Under the pieces are notes generated by a model. That model saw nothing but the letters and a program-made list of their open reading frames with translations, searched no databases and was not told where the DNA came from. A DNA stretch of 51,596 bases from Candidatus Aenigmatarchaeota archaeon (GTDB lineage Archaea; Aenigmatarchaeota; Aenigmatarchaeia; QMZP01; JAFGSV01), in assembly GCA_016934325.1 (NCBI GenBank), contig JAFGSV010000006.1:1-51596 (forward strand), given 5' to 3'. Shown here piece by piece: positions 16,970-26,169 of the stretch. Made by a program: the position numbers and the translations under genes. Position 1 is the stretch's first letter. Each line of letters begins with the position of its first letter.

Positions 16970-18676
16970 ATGCCGACAAAGAAAACTGTCAGGACGTTGT
17001 CGAAGAAGACGACGGAGCACGAATTCTACACGTCGATACCCAAGGGTTACAGGGTCGGCAGGACCAAATACATCATCATAATGGGCTCCGTGATGTCCGG
17101 GGTCGGGAAAGGGACCTTCAGCGCAAGCCTTGGTAACCTTCTCACCACCCTGCACGGATTCAAGGTCTCTCCCATCAAGTTCGACGGGTACTTGAACTAC
17201 GATGCCGGGACGCTGAATCCTTACAGGCACGGAGAGGTTTTCGTTCTCGACGACGGGACTGAATGCGACCTTGACCTCGGATCCTACGAGAGGATGATAA
17301 AGAAGGGGCTGACAAAGAGCAGCTACCTGACAGGCGGCAAGATATTCAAGGACCTCATCGACAAGGAGAGAGCGGGCAAGTTCCTCGGCCGGGATGTCCA
17401 GTTCATCCCGCACGTCACGGGCGAGATCAAGGGGTTCCTCCGGAAGCTCGCGGTCGAGTCCGACGCCGACATAGTGATGGTGGAGGTCGGCGGGACGATC
17501 GGGGACATAGAGAACGCATATTTCATAGAGGCCATGAGGGAGCTCGCATACGAGGAGGGAAAGGAGAACGTCTGCTTCGTGAACGTCACGTACATCATCG
17601 AGCCGAAGTCGCTGGGCGAGCAGAAGAGCAAGGCCGCCCAGCTCGGCATTAGGAATCTCATGAGCCTCGGGATCCAGCCCAACCTGATCGTGTGCAGGAG
17701 CCACAATCCCATACGCGAGAAGATAAAGGAGAAGATAAGCATATACTCGAACGTCCCGGTAGAGAGGGTGATAGGGCTGAGCAACATGGAGAGCATCTAT
17801 CATATTCCGCTCAATCTGATGCAGAAGGGCGTGGACAAGTCCATAATGGAGATACTGAACCTGAAGAGCAGGAAGAACGGGAGCAAGGAGTTCGACTCAT
17901 GGGTGAAGCTGACCAAGATGATCGAGTCGGCGAAGAAGACCGTGGAGGTCGGGATAACGGGCAAGTACACCGAGGTCCACGACTCCTATATATCTATACT
18001 GAAGGCGCTTGAGCACTCGGCCCCCTACGAGGATGCGAAGGTTAATGTCCGGTGGGTCGAGACAAGCAAGATCACAGTGAAGAACGTTTCTGAAAAGCTG
18101 AAGGGTCTTGACGGCATCATAGTCCCGGGGGGATTCGGATCGAGGGGTGCCGAGGGGAAGATCGAGTGCATCAGGTACGCAAGGGAGCACGACATACCGT
18201 ACTTCGGGCTTTGCCTTGGCTTCCAGATGGCAGTGATAGAGTATGCAAGGCACATATGCGGGATGAAGAAGGCGAACTCTACTGAGATCGACAGCAACTG
18301 CAAGCAGGATGTGATCTGCATACTCCCGGAGCAGGAGGAGATCGAGGAGCTGGGAGGGACGATGCGCCTCGGAGGCCACGATGTCGTGGTGAAGAAGGGC
18401 ACCCAGGCCTACAAGCTGTACGGTAAGGGTTTGGTCAGGGAGCGGTTCAGGCACAGGTTCAACGTGAACACGACCTGCATAGAAACCCTGGAGAAGCACG
18501 GCATGGTCTTCTCGGGGATGGCCCCGAAGAAGAGGATAATGCAGATTCTCGAGCTGCCGAAGAACAGGTTTCACATCGGGGTGCAGTTCCACCCAGAATT
18601 CACCTCAAGGCCGCTCGAGCCGAACCCGCTGTACCTGGGTTTCATAAGAGCCATGCTCGACAAGAAAAGACGATGA
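16970..18676 (+). CDS. pyrG: CTP synthase
   Basis: KYIIIMGSVMSGVGKGTFSASLG, KFDGYLNYDAGTLNPYRHGEVFVLDDGTECDLDLGSYER, GIIVPGGFGSRGAEGKI, FGLCLGFQ, QFHPEFTSRPLEPNPLYLGFI. Confidence 0.96.
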   Translation: MPTKKTVRTLSKKTTEHEFYTSIPKGYRVGRTKYIIIMGSVMSGVGKGTFSASLGNLLTTLHGFKVSPIKFDGYLNYDAGTLNPYRHGEVFVLDDGTECDLDLGSYERMIKKGLTKSSYLTGGKIFKDLIDKERAGKFLGRDVQFIPHVTGEIKGFLRKLAVESDADIVMVEVGGTIGDIENAYFIEAMRELAYEEGKENVCFVNVTYIIEPKSLGEQKSKAAQLGIRNLMSLGIQPNLIVCRSHNPIREKIKEKISIYSNVPVERVIGLSNMESIYHIPLNLMQKGVDKSIMEILNLKSRKNGSKEFDSWVKLTKMIESAKKTVEVGITGKYTEVHDSYISILKALEHSAPYEDAKVNVRWVETSKITVKNVSEKLKGLDGIIVPGGFGSRGAEGKIECIRYAREHDIPYFGLCLGFQMAVIEYARHICGMKKANSTEIDSNCKQDVICILPEQEEIEELGGTMRLGGHDVVVKKGTQAYKLYGKGLVRERFRHRFNVNTTCIETLEKHGMVFSGMAPKKRIMQILELPKNRFHIGVQFHPEFTSRPLEPNPLYLGFIRAMLDKKRR

Positions 18677-18690
18677 AACCGTTTTCCGCT

Positions 18691-20670
18691 TCATTCGACA
18701 TCGATAATGTCAATGGTGCCCTCATATATCGGCTTCGGGATGTTGTCGGTTCCTGAGAGCTCAAGGTCGCTGACCTCTTCCCAAGTGTTCTCGTCCAGCA
18801 CCGTTATCTTGGCCGCGCCGATTATGTAGAGGTAGTCGTCTATGTATATCGCCCTGATGGCCCCGGTTTCGCTCACCGCCTTGACCAGGGAGAGCTCGTC
18901 CCCTTCGTAAGAGAAGACGTATCCTCCCTTGCTGCCGGGCATGAAGAATATCCCGTGCTTTTCGTCGAGCAGGAACGCGTGATGGGTGTTCAATACGTCG
19001 GACCAGTACTCGCTGAGGGTATACTTGGACCTCTCAGACGGGTTCTCGGGGTCCGTTACGTCGAAAAGTGAAATCTTGACCTGGGAGCCCTCCTTGCCGA
19101 TCCCGAGTATCTTGTCCTTCGTTATAGGGTGCAGGTAGCTCGAGTATCCGGGTATCTTGAGCTCGCCCTTTATCTCTGGGTTCGCGGGGTCCGAAAGGTC
19201 CATGACGTAGAAGGGGTCTATCTGCCTGAAGGTGACCACGTATCCCTTGTCCTGGATGAACCTCACCGAATATATCCTCTCTGTCAGCCCCATGTCCAGG
19301 ACGGAGCCGACGATATCGAGGCCGTCGTCGAGCACGTAGACGTCGTTCGCGCTCTCGCCGCTCATCATCCAGCCGGAGCCGCCGACCGTGACGGCGACCC
19401 TCAGGTTGCCCTCGTATTCGTCCAGCGAGAACTGGTTCAGCAATGTTCCCGGGACCGAGCCGCTCGCCTCGATGTTCAGGTCCAGGCTTATCTTGGCTAT
19501 GCCCGTCCTGACGAGATCCCTCTTGTGCTTCGCGGTGTAATTCGACATTCTGTTCGATAGCTCGTTCTCCAGTCTGAGCCTCTCGTCATTGCTCAGGGAG
19601 CTCCAGTACCTTTGCAGAATGATCCCGAACTCGGTCATCTTTGATGTCATGCTTATGTCATATCCCGCAATCCTGTCCATATCAGCTACGACATGGGCGG
19701 GGACCAAGTCGGGGTTCTCCCTGAAGAAGTCGGTGTATATCTTCAATATGTCTCCCTGGTACTGGTAGGTGACGTAGATCGCATTGGTCGACATGTACAG
19801 GACCGAAGAGCTCGATGACCCGACGAATGAGACCGCCTTCTCCGCATGTCCGGTTTGGGGGTCCATGACTATTGCATTATAGGTCACGTCAACCTCGAAT
19901 GGATTCGCGGGGTGGAATATGCTCGAGCACGATATGGTCAGGGGCACCCCGTCCGTCGATAACGCGACAAGCGGGCACGGACGGTAATAATCGATGTTGT
20001 TCCTCGTGATCAGGTATATCTTGCCGTCATAGAGCCTGGCGTCAACCATGCTCCCGTTCAGCTCGGCCTTCCACGATTGCTCAGGGGAATCGGGGTCCGA
20101 AACGTCATATCCGTATATGCTGTCATAAGTAAATACTACCAGGGTGTCGCCGACCAGCAGCAGGTTCCCGGTCTTGTCTATCTTCGCCCTCTCTTCCAGC
20201 TCCTCGGGAGGGAAGGCCCCTATGACCTTCGTCTCGCCGCCATAATAGTAGGAGCTTCTCCAGTATCCGTATGGGGATGATGAGAAGTATATGTCCTGCC
20301 CGTCGGTCTTCACGATGTCAGGCTCGTCGATGCCAATTACCTGCACGTTGGTACCCGAGACCCTCTCTGCCTCGCCGCCCGCTCCCGCAGGCGCCGCGGT
20401 CGGGGCCTTGACGCCTTGGTCGAAGTTCGCGTCTTCCGCGACGGCCATGGACCTCGCTGAGCCAGCCATGACGCCGCCGTAATATCCCATCCCAGAAAGG
20501 GCGGCCGAGTTGTCGAGGTAGTCCTTGAAGTCCTGCTCCGATTGGAAGGGCACGACCCCCTGGTCCTCGCTCACGGGCACGTCGGGAACATCCATGCTGA
20601 CGAAAAGCACTGCTCCCAGCGCCAGCAGCAGTACCACGAGGAATGCCAGGCCCATGTTTCCTGATTTCAT
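18691..20670 (-). CDS. Membrane-anchored beta-propeller domain protein
   Basis: N-terminal TM/signal; NVQVIGIDEPDIVKTDGQDIYFSS, VYVLDDGLDIVGSVLDMGLTERIYSVRFIQDKGYVVTFRQIDPFYVMDLSDPANPEIKGELKIPGYSSYLHPI, the secreted C-terminal beta-propeller family (PF09826-type). Confidence 0.82.
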   Translation of the reverse strand: MKSGNMGLAFLVVLLLALGAVLFVSMDVPDVPVSEDQGVVPFQSEQDFKDYLDNSAALSGMGYYGGVMAGSARSMAVAEDANFDQGVKAPTAAPAGAGGEAERVSGTNVQVIGIDEPDIVKTDGQDIYFSSSPYGYWRSSYYYGGETKVIGAFPPEELEERAKIDKTGNLLLVGDTLVVFTYDSIYGYDVSDPDSPEQSWKAELNGSMVDARLYDGKIYLITRNNIDYYRPCPLVALSTDGVPLTISCSSIFHPANPFEVDVTYNAIVMDPQTGHAEKAVSFVGSSSSSVLYMSTNAIYVTYQYQGDILKIYTDFFRENPDLVPAHVVADMDRIAGYDISMTSKMTEFGIILQRYWSSLSNDERLRLENELSNRMSNYTAKHKRDLVRTGIAKISLDLNIEASGSVPGTLLNQFSLDEYEGNLRVAVTVGGSGWMMSGESANDVYVLDDGLDIVGSVLDMGLTERIYSVRFIQDKGYVVTFRQIDPFYVMDLSDPANPEIKGELKIPGYSSYLHPITKDKILGIGKEGSQVKISLFDVTDPENPSERSKYTLSEYWSDVLNTHHAFLLDEKHGIFFMPGSKGGYVFSYEGDELSLVKAVSETGAIRAIYIDDYLYIIGAAKITVLDENTWEEVSDLELSGTDNIPKPIYEGTIDIIDVE

Positions 20671-20694
20671 GTTGAATATTATTTCGGGCCGCTT

Positions 20695-21462
20695 TTATTT
20701 AACTGTTGTTTTTGTTCGGTTTCGCCCGAAAGAAGGCGCCGCCGGGCCAGGCTTTCCCCTTTCACCAGGATCGTCCTCATACGGCGCGTTGAGGACGCTC
20801 CAGATGCTCTTCGCCTTCTTATTCCCTATGCCGTCGACCTTCATGATGTCCGGCTCGTCCAGGGAGAATATTTTCTTGACGGTCCTGAATTCCCTGAGCA
20901 GCCTCTTGCTCAGGACCGAATTGACGCTAGGGATCCCTGCGACAATGAACTCCTGCTGCTTCTGCACGCTGCTCGCCTTCTTGCAGGCCCTGGTCTGCAG
21001 TCCCCTCTTTCCCGCCACCTGCTCCCGGCATGCGGTCCAGTATATCTGCGCCGCGGTGACTTGCGGGGAGTGGGTCCAGATGATAGGGATGCGATAGTCG
21101 AGCGTTATGGATGAAAGGACGCCGTGGATGGTGTTCGGGTGCATGTTCCTCGCTTCGAAGAGCGTCTTCTGGTCACCTTCGATAATGAGCAGCGGCTTTT
21201 CGAAAGTGCCGGACATCAGCTCAAGCTGCCTGAACAGCCTCTGGTCCAGCACGGACTGCAGCAGGTCGTTGACGGTCTTCCTCTCGATGCCGACCCGGTC
21301 CGACACTATGTAATCGGCCACCTCCAGCTGCTTCTCGATTATCCTCGCGTCGTACGTGCGCAGCCATTCGCAGGCCTTCGTGCCCCGCTCCCGATGGTCG
21401 GCGATTATGCTTATCCTGCCGCCCGTGAGAACACGCTGCGCCCTGATTTCCCCGGCCATCAT
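20695..21462 (-). CDS. ERCC4/XPF-type structure-specific nuclease with C-terminal HhH (Hef nuclease half)
   Basis: ISIIADHRERGTKACEWL, DYIVSDRVGIERKTVNDLLQSVLDQRLFRQLELM (ERKxxxD), then IPSVNSVLSKRLLREFRTVKKIFSLDEPDIMKVDGIGNKKAKSIWSVL (HhH). Confidence 0.88.
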   Translation of the reverse strand: MMAGEIRAQRVLTGGRISIIADHRERGTKACEWLRTYDARIIEKQLEVADYIVSDRVGIERKTVNDLLQSVLDQRLFRQLELMSGTFEKPLLIIEGDQKTLFEARNMHPNTIHGVLSSITLDYRIPIIWTHSPQVTAAQIYWTACREQVAGKRGLQTRACKKASSVQKQQEFIVAGIPSVNSVLSKRLLREFRTVKKIFSLDEPDIMKVDGIGNKKAKSIWSVLNAPYEDDPGERGKPGPAAPSFGRNRTKTTVK

Positions 21463-21557
21463 TATCTAATGGACGGGGAAAATAAATATCTCTTTTTTGT
21501 GGGAACAAAGAAATCGGATCAGAAAAAATCGGCAATCCCAGTTCTGCTGTTCATCGT

Positions 21558-21878
21558 TCACATGACTTTCGAGCCCACGGCGACGTCCTTGTCCACTGCC
21601 AGCAGGCTGACGGTCCCGCCGTCGATGGCGGCGAGCAGCATCGCCTGGGAATCTATGCCCCTTATCTTGGCCGGGTCAAGGTTCGCCACGACCACGACCT
21701 TCTTCCCTCTCAGCTCGTCGGCGCTGTAGTGCTGCTTCAGGCCGGCGACCGTCTGGACCTGCCTGCCCCCGACGTCAATCTGGAGCACGAAGAGCTTGTC
21801 CGCCCCCTCGACGCCTTCCGCGGCGACTATCTCGCCCACCCTGAGGTCTAGGGCCTTGAACTCATTTATGGAAACCAT
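21558..21878 (-). CDS. Stand-alone tRNA-binding (EMAP/MetRS C-terminal-like) domain protein
   Basis: FKALDLRVGEIVAAEGVEGADKLFVLQIDVGG...TVAGLKQHYSADELRGKKVVVVANLDPAKIRGIDSQAMLLAA. Confidence 0.87.
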   Translation of the reverse strand: MVSINEFKALDLRVGEIVAAEGVEGADKLFVLQIDVGGRQVQTVAGLKQHYSADELRGKKVVVVANLDPAKIRGIDSQAMLLAAIDGGTVSLLAVDKDVAVGSKVM

Positions 21879-22007
21879 ACGATCTCTTTGTCCGCTTGAT
21901 ATTTAAATGATTAATTTGCTAGTATATCCTGTTATCTTTATATTCTTCTCCAGGAATATATTCTTGTATTTGAAATTCGGGCTGCGTTTCCATGTAGCGG
22001 AGGCAAG

Positions 22008-23189
22008 ATGAAAATATTGATGTTCGGCTGGGAATTCCCCCCGTTCAACACGGGCGGACTTGGGACCCACTGCTACGGCCTGACCAAGGCGCTGCACGGC
22101 AAGGACGTCGACGTGACGTTCGTCATGCCGAGGTTCGGCAAGGACTTCAAGCACGGGTTCATCAAGATCATCCACGCCGAGGAGGGCAAGTTCGTGGAGA
22201 TCAAATCGAGCCTTACCCCTTACATCCCTTCTTACGACGTGAAGTTCATATCCAGGAACGGGGACACGGATGAGCCGTACGGCAGGGATTTCCTGAGCGA
22301 CGTGAACAAGTACACGGAGCTTGCAGCGAGGGCGGTCGCCAGGGAGGATTGCAGCGTTATCCACTGCCATGACTGGATGACCTTCCCGGTGGGGATCAAG
22401 GTCAAGCATGAGAAGAAGAAGCCCCTTGTCGTCACGGTCCATTCCACGGAGTTCGACAGGAGCCCGCTTTCGCCGAACCCGTGGATCAGCCACATAGAGT
22501 GGAAGGGCATGTACGAGGCTGACCGGATAATCACGGTCAGCAACTACATGAAGAAGAGGATCATGGACAAGTACAACGTCCCGGGGGGCAAGATCACGGT
22601 CATCTACAATTCCGTGGAGGCCGATCTTTACGGTGGCGACAGGGTCGATTTCGGGCTCGACGAGCGGGTGGTCCTCTTCCTGGGCAGGCTGACCATACAG
22701 AAGGGCGCTGACTATCTTCTCAGGGCCGCGAAGAAGGTGCTTGAAGTCGAGAAGGACGTGCGTTTCATCTTCGTCGGGACGGGCCACATGCTTCCGGAGC
22801 TCATAAACCTCAGCATAGACCTGGGCATATCCGAGCATGTGATATTCACCGGATACCAAGAGAGCATCGCCGAATACTACCGGATGGCCGACGTCTATGT
22901 CATGCCATCGGTTTCCGAGCCCTTCGGCATCGTTGCGCTGGAGGCCATGGCCTCGGGGCTGCCCGTAATCATCTCCAAGCAGTCGGGTTGCTCCGAGATA
23001 ATGAGGCATGCGATGAAGGTCGATTTCTGGGACGTGGACAGCATGGCGGACAAGGTTCTGGGCGTCCTGAGCTACGGAGCGATGAGGGAAGAGATGTCGA
23101 GGAACGGGCTCAAGGAGATAAAGGGGATAAACTGGGGAAAGACCGCCGAGCAGACCATCGGGGTCTATTCCAGCTTCGGGGGTGCCTAG
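22008..23189 (+). CDS. Glycosyltransferase family 4 / glycogen synthase-like
   Basis: MKILMFGWEFPPFNTGGLGTHCYGLTKAL, SVIHCHDWMTFPVGI, LFLGRLTIQKGADYLLRA, VMPSVSEPFGIVALEAMASGLPVIIS. Confidence 0.88.
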   Translation: MKILMFGWEFPPFNTGGLGTHCYGLTKALHGKDVDVTFVMPRFGKDFKHGFIKIIHAEEGKFVEIKSSLTPYIPSYDVKFISRNGDTDEPYGRDFLSDVNKYTELAARAVAREDCSVIHCHDWMTFPVGIKVKHEKKKPLVVTVHSTEFDRSPLSPNPWISHIEWKGMYEADRIITVSNYMKKRIMDKYNVPGGKITVIYNSVEADLYGGDRVDFGLDERVVLFLGRLTIQKGADYLLRAAKKVLEVEKDVRFIFVGTGHMLPELINLSIDLGISEHVIFTGYQESIAEYYRMADVYVMPSVSEPFGIVALEAMASGLPVIISKQSGCSEIMRHAMKVDFWDVDSMADKVLGVLSYGAMREEMSRNGLKEIKGINWGKTAEQTIGVYSSFGGA

Positions 23190-23190
23190 C

Positions 23191-24360
23191 ATGCCGGCCG
23201 TCTGCTTCTACTTCCAGGTCCACCAGCCGATAAGGCTCAGGAGGTTCAGCGCCTTCGACATAGGGAAGAACAGCAACTATTTCGATGACGATATGAACAG
23301 GTTCTACATGGAGAGGGCAGCCAAGAAGTGCTACCTCCCTACGAACAAGAAGCTCATGGAGCTCATCGACGCCCACAACGGAAGGTTCAAGGTGTCCTTC
23401 TCGCTGAGCGGGGTCTTCCTTGAGCAGCTGGAGATGTTCTGCCCGGATGTCCTGGAGTCATTCCAGCGCCTCGTCGACACAGGCAACGTTGAGGTCTTCA
23501 ACGAGACGTATTACCACAGCCTGGCTTACCTGATATCGAAGAGGGATTTCGTTGACCAGGTCAGGATGCACAGGAAGAAGATCAGATCGGCCCTCGGAAT
23601 CAGGGCGAATGTGTTCAGGAACACGGAGGCGATGTACAGCAACGACATCGCTAAGCTGGTGGAGGAGCTCGGCTACAAGGCGATCATCGCGGAGGGCCTG
23701 CAGCACGTGCTCGACTGGAGGTCCGCCAACTACCTGTACAGGGCCAAGGGATCGGGCATCCCGGTGTTCCTGAGGAACTTCAAGATGAGCGACGACATAG
23801 CCTTCAGGTTCAGCACACGCGATTGGGAGGAATGGCCCCTCACCGCCGACAAATTCGCCTCGTGGCTGTCGCGGGCCGACGGGCAGGTGGTGAACCTGTT
23901 CATGGACTACGAGACGTTCGGGGAGCACCAGTGGGCGGAGACGGGGATATTCGATTTCCTGCATCATCTGCCGTCTGAATGCCTCAAGCACCCGAACCTC
24001 AGCTTCATGACTATAAGCGAGGCCCTGAGCACCTTCAGCCCCGTGGGCGATTTCGACGTGCCCCATCTCAGCTCATGGGCAGACGTCCACAGGGACCTCA
24101 GCGCCTGGCTGGAGAACAAGATGCAGGTGCAGGCGTTCGAGGAGGTCAAGCGGCTCGAATCGGCCATCAATAAGAGGAAGAACAGGCACCTGCTGCATAC
24201 GTGGAGGAAGCTGCTCACTTCCGACCACTTCTACTACATGTGCACGAAGTGGTTCGCGGACGGGGATGTCCACAAGTACTTCAACTATTACGACACGCCC
24301 TACGACGCGTTCCTGAACTACATGAACATATTGACGGACCTCAAGAGCAGGATTCAGTGA
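23191..24360 (+). CDS. Glycoside hydrolase family 57 (alpha-amylase-like)
   Basis: VCFYFQVHQPIRLRRFSAFDIG, FNETYYHSLAYL, FRNTEAMYSNDIAKLVEELGYKAIIAEGL, MDYETFGEHQWAETGIFDFL. Confidence 0.88.
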   Translation: MPAVCFYFQVHQPIRLRRFSAFDIGKNSNYFDDDMNRFYMERAAKKCYLPTNKKLMELIDAHNGRFKVSFSLSGVFLEQLEMFCPDVLESFQRLVDTGNVEVFNETYYHSLAYLISKRDFVDQVRMHRKKIRSALGIRANVFRNTEAMYSNDIAKLVEELGYKAIIAEGLQHVLDWRSANYLYRAKGSGIPVFLRNFKMSDDIAFRFSTRDWEEWPLTADKFASWLSRADGQVVNLFMDYETFGEHQWAETGIFDFLHHLPSECLKHPNLSFMTISEALSTFSPVGDFDVPHLSSWADVHRDLSAWLENKMQVQAFEEVKRLESAINKRKNRHLLHTWRKLLTSDHFYYMCTKWFADGDVHKYFNYYDTPYDAFLNYMNILTDLKSRIQ

Positions 24361-26147
24361 CGCCCGGTCGCCTTGTCATAGGCAAGAAGATAGTTCTCGT
24401 ACATGAAGCTCCAGTCTGCGGCCGCAGATAGCTCTTTCGCCCTGGCGGCCCCCGCGAGCCTGTCATTCTCGCTCATGCCGCAGATGCTGAAGAGAACGTC
24501 ACCGAGCTGGGAGACCACATCATCGTACCTCCTCTTGTCCCTCTCCAGCACAACGATGCTGGCGGGGCCCTTCCCAATCTTCGATCTTATGAACTTGCCG
24601 AATCCGCTGAGGTCCGTGGTCACCGACAGGAGGCCAAGGGCCGCCGCCTCGAGGGGGGTGTAGCCCCAGGATTCGTAGTAGGAAGGGAAGACGCCGACGT
24701 CGCAGCCGGCCATGGCGTTGTAGTACTTGAGCTCGAGCAGCTCGTCTTTCTCGGAAAGGTAGGCGGGGTAGTATATCACCTTGACCATGTCGCCTTCGCC
24801 GTTCAGCAGGCCGTTCTTCGCCAGGGCATGCGTGATGCTGTTCTCGTGCATCTCGAAGGGGGTTATGGGCGGGTTCTCTCCGCTCCTCTTCTTCAGCCGG
24901 GCCCCCATTTCGCGCAGCCTCTGCAGGAAAGACGAGTCGAACACGTCGCTCTTCCTTGGCTCCTCCCCCCTGATGAAAGACTTCAGGACCTCCTTCTCTA
25001 TCCTACCGGTCTCGTCCTCAATCGCCTTCCCTACGTCCTCGAACAGCTGGAGGTGCTCGACGACCGTTGGCTTCTTTCCATCGGTACCAGCCGGCACCCA
25101 TATGAAGGCGAAAACGTTCCTGCCGCTGCCGGAATCCCTGAGCCTCTCGTTCAGCCTTCCGAGGGCGTCTATGAAGACGTCGATGCCCTTGTTGCGCAGC
25201 TCGTACCTGCCCGAGATGAAGCAGACGAGGCTTCCGTCCGCTTCTACGTCGTAGTACGGCAGGAAGTACCCGAGCAGGAAGTTTTTTATCCTCTCCCTGC
25301 AGCTTTCATGCATCTTCCGCAGGACATCCGCCCGCGGGAACTTGTTCATGTCGAGCCCGTTCATGGTCAGCACCTCCGGCTGCCTGCCCAGCATGAACCT
25401 GCACTCCCTCGCCATTATCTCCGATACGGTCGTGAACACGTCAGCGTTGACCGCGCCCGCCTTCTCCATCATGTGCTTCGCCTGCACCTTGTAATGATAT
25501 GCCTTCTTGTCGTCAACGACGGCGCCTTGATGCAGCCCCTTGTCGATTATCTCGTAAAGGTCCTCCTTGCCGGTCTCCGCTATTGTCCTTCCGAGGACCG
25601 TCGAATGGGTGGTGAACACCGTTGCCACGCCCGCCTTCTTCCTCTTGAGGTACAGCAGTCCGGCGCAGCTGAGCCATTCATGGAAGTGCGCGACGACCTT
25701 GTTCTTGAAGGCGCCGCTGCCCACCAGCTCCCGTATGAGAATGCCGACGGCCCATGACCACGCGACTGGCTCGTTGAACCATTCGTCCGAATGGAGCGAG
25801 TCTATCTTGTAATGCTCCCAGAGCTCGTACTTGATGTCATCCACCTTCCTCTTGATCGACGCCGGGTCGACCAGTATGGCCCTCGGGCTCTTATCGATCA
25901 GCCATCTGCCGTAATGGCATTCGATGCCGTGCTTGCTGTGCAGCTTCGAGAAGACCCTTTTCAGGGGGGCCGGGACGTTCTCCGGCCTGAACTCCGCTTT
26001 CGCCTTGTCCTCGTAATAGGGGCCGACCGTGTAGTAATCCTTAATCCTTTCGAGCGCGTACGAGGCCTTCGACACAAGAACGGTATAGATGCCCCCGACC
26101 TTGTTTGAGACCTCGTAGCTCACCTCGAAAAGGGTGATGTCCTTCAA
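24354..26147 (-). CDS. GT3-like glycogen/starch synthase
   Basis: FEVSYEVSNKVGGIYTVLVSKA, VAHFHEWLSCAGLLYLKRKKAGVATVFTTHSTVLGRTIAE, VGVFPSYYESWGYTPLEAAALGLLSVTTDLSGFG. Confidence 0.88.
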   Translation of the reverse strand: MKDITLFEVSYEVSNKVGGIYTVLVSKASYALERIKDYYTVGPYYEDKAKAEFRPENVPAPLKRVFSKLHSKHGIECHYGRWLIDKSPRAILVDPASIKRKVDDIKYELWEHYKIDSLHSDEWFNEPVAWSWAVGILIRELVGSGAFKNKVVAHFHEWLSCAGLLYLKRKKAGVATVFTTHSTVLGRTIAETGKEDLYEIIDKGLHQGAVVDDKKAYHYKVQAKHMMEKAGAVNADVFTTVSEIMARECRFMLGRQPEVLTMNGLDMNKFPRADVLRKMHESCRERIKNFLLGYFLPYYDVEADGSLVCFISGRYELRNKGIDVFIDALGRLNERLRDSGSGRNVFAFIWVPAGTDGKKPTVVEHLQLFEDVGKAIEDETGRIEKEVLKSFIRGEEPRKSDVFDSSFLQRLREMGARLKKRSGENPPITPFEMHENSITHALAKNGLLNGEGDMVKVIYYPAYLSEKDELLELKYYNAMAGCDVGVFPSYYESWGYTPLEAAALGLLSVTTDLSGFGKFIRSKIGKGPASIVVLERDKRRYDDVVSQLGDVLFSICGMSENDRLAGAARAKELSAAADWSFMYENYLLAYDKATGRH

Positions 26148-26169
26148 TTGTCCACCTTAACAATATTTG

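Noticed and set aside
21903-23192. 429-aa minus-strand ORF opposite the GT4 glycosyltransferase
   Set aside because: Composition is typical of an antisense shadow in GC-rich DNA (H/R/L/V/D-rich, no family motif); the plus-strand protein has clear glycosyltransferase motifs.
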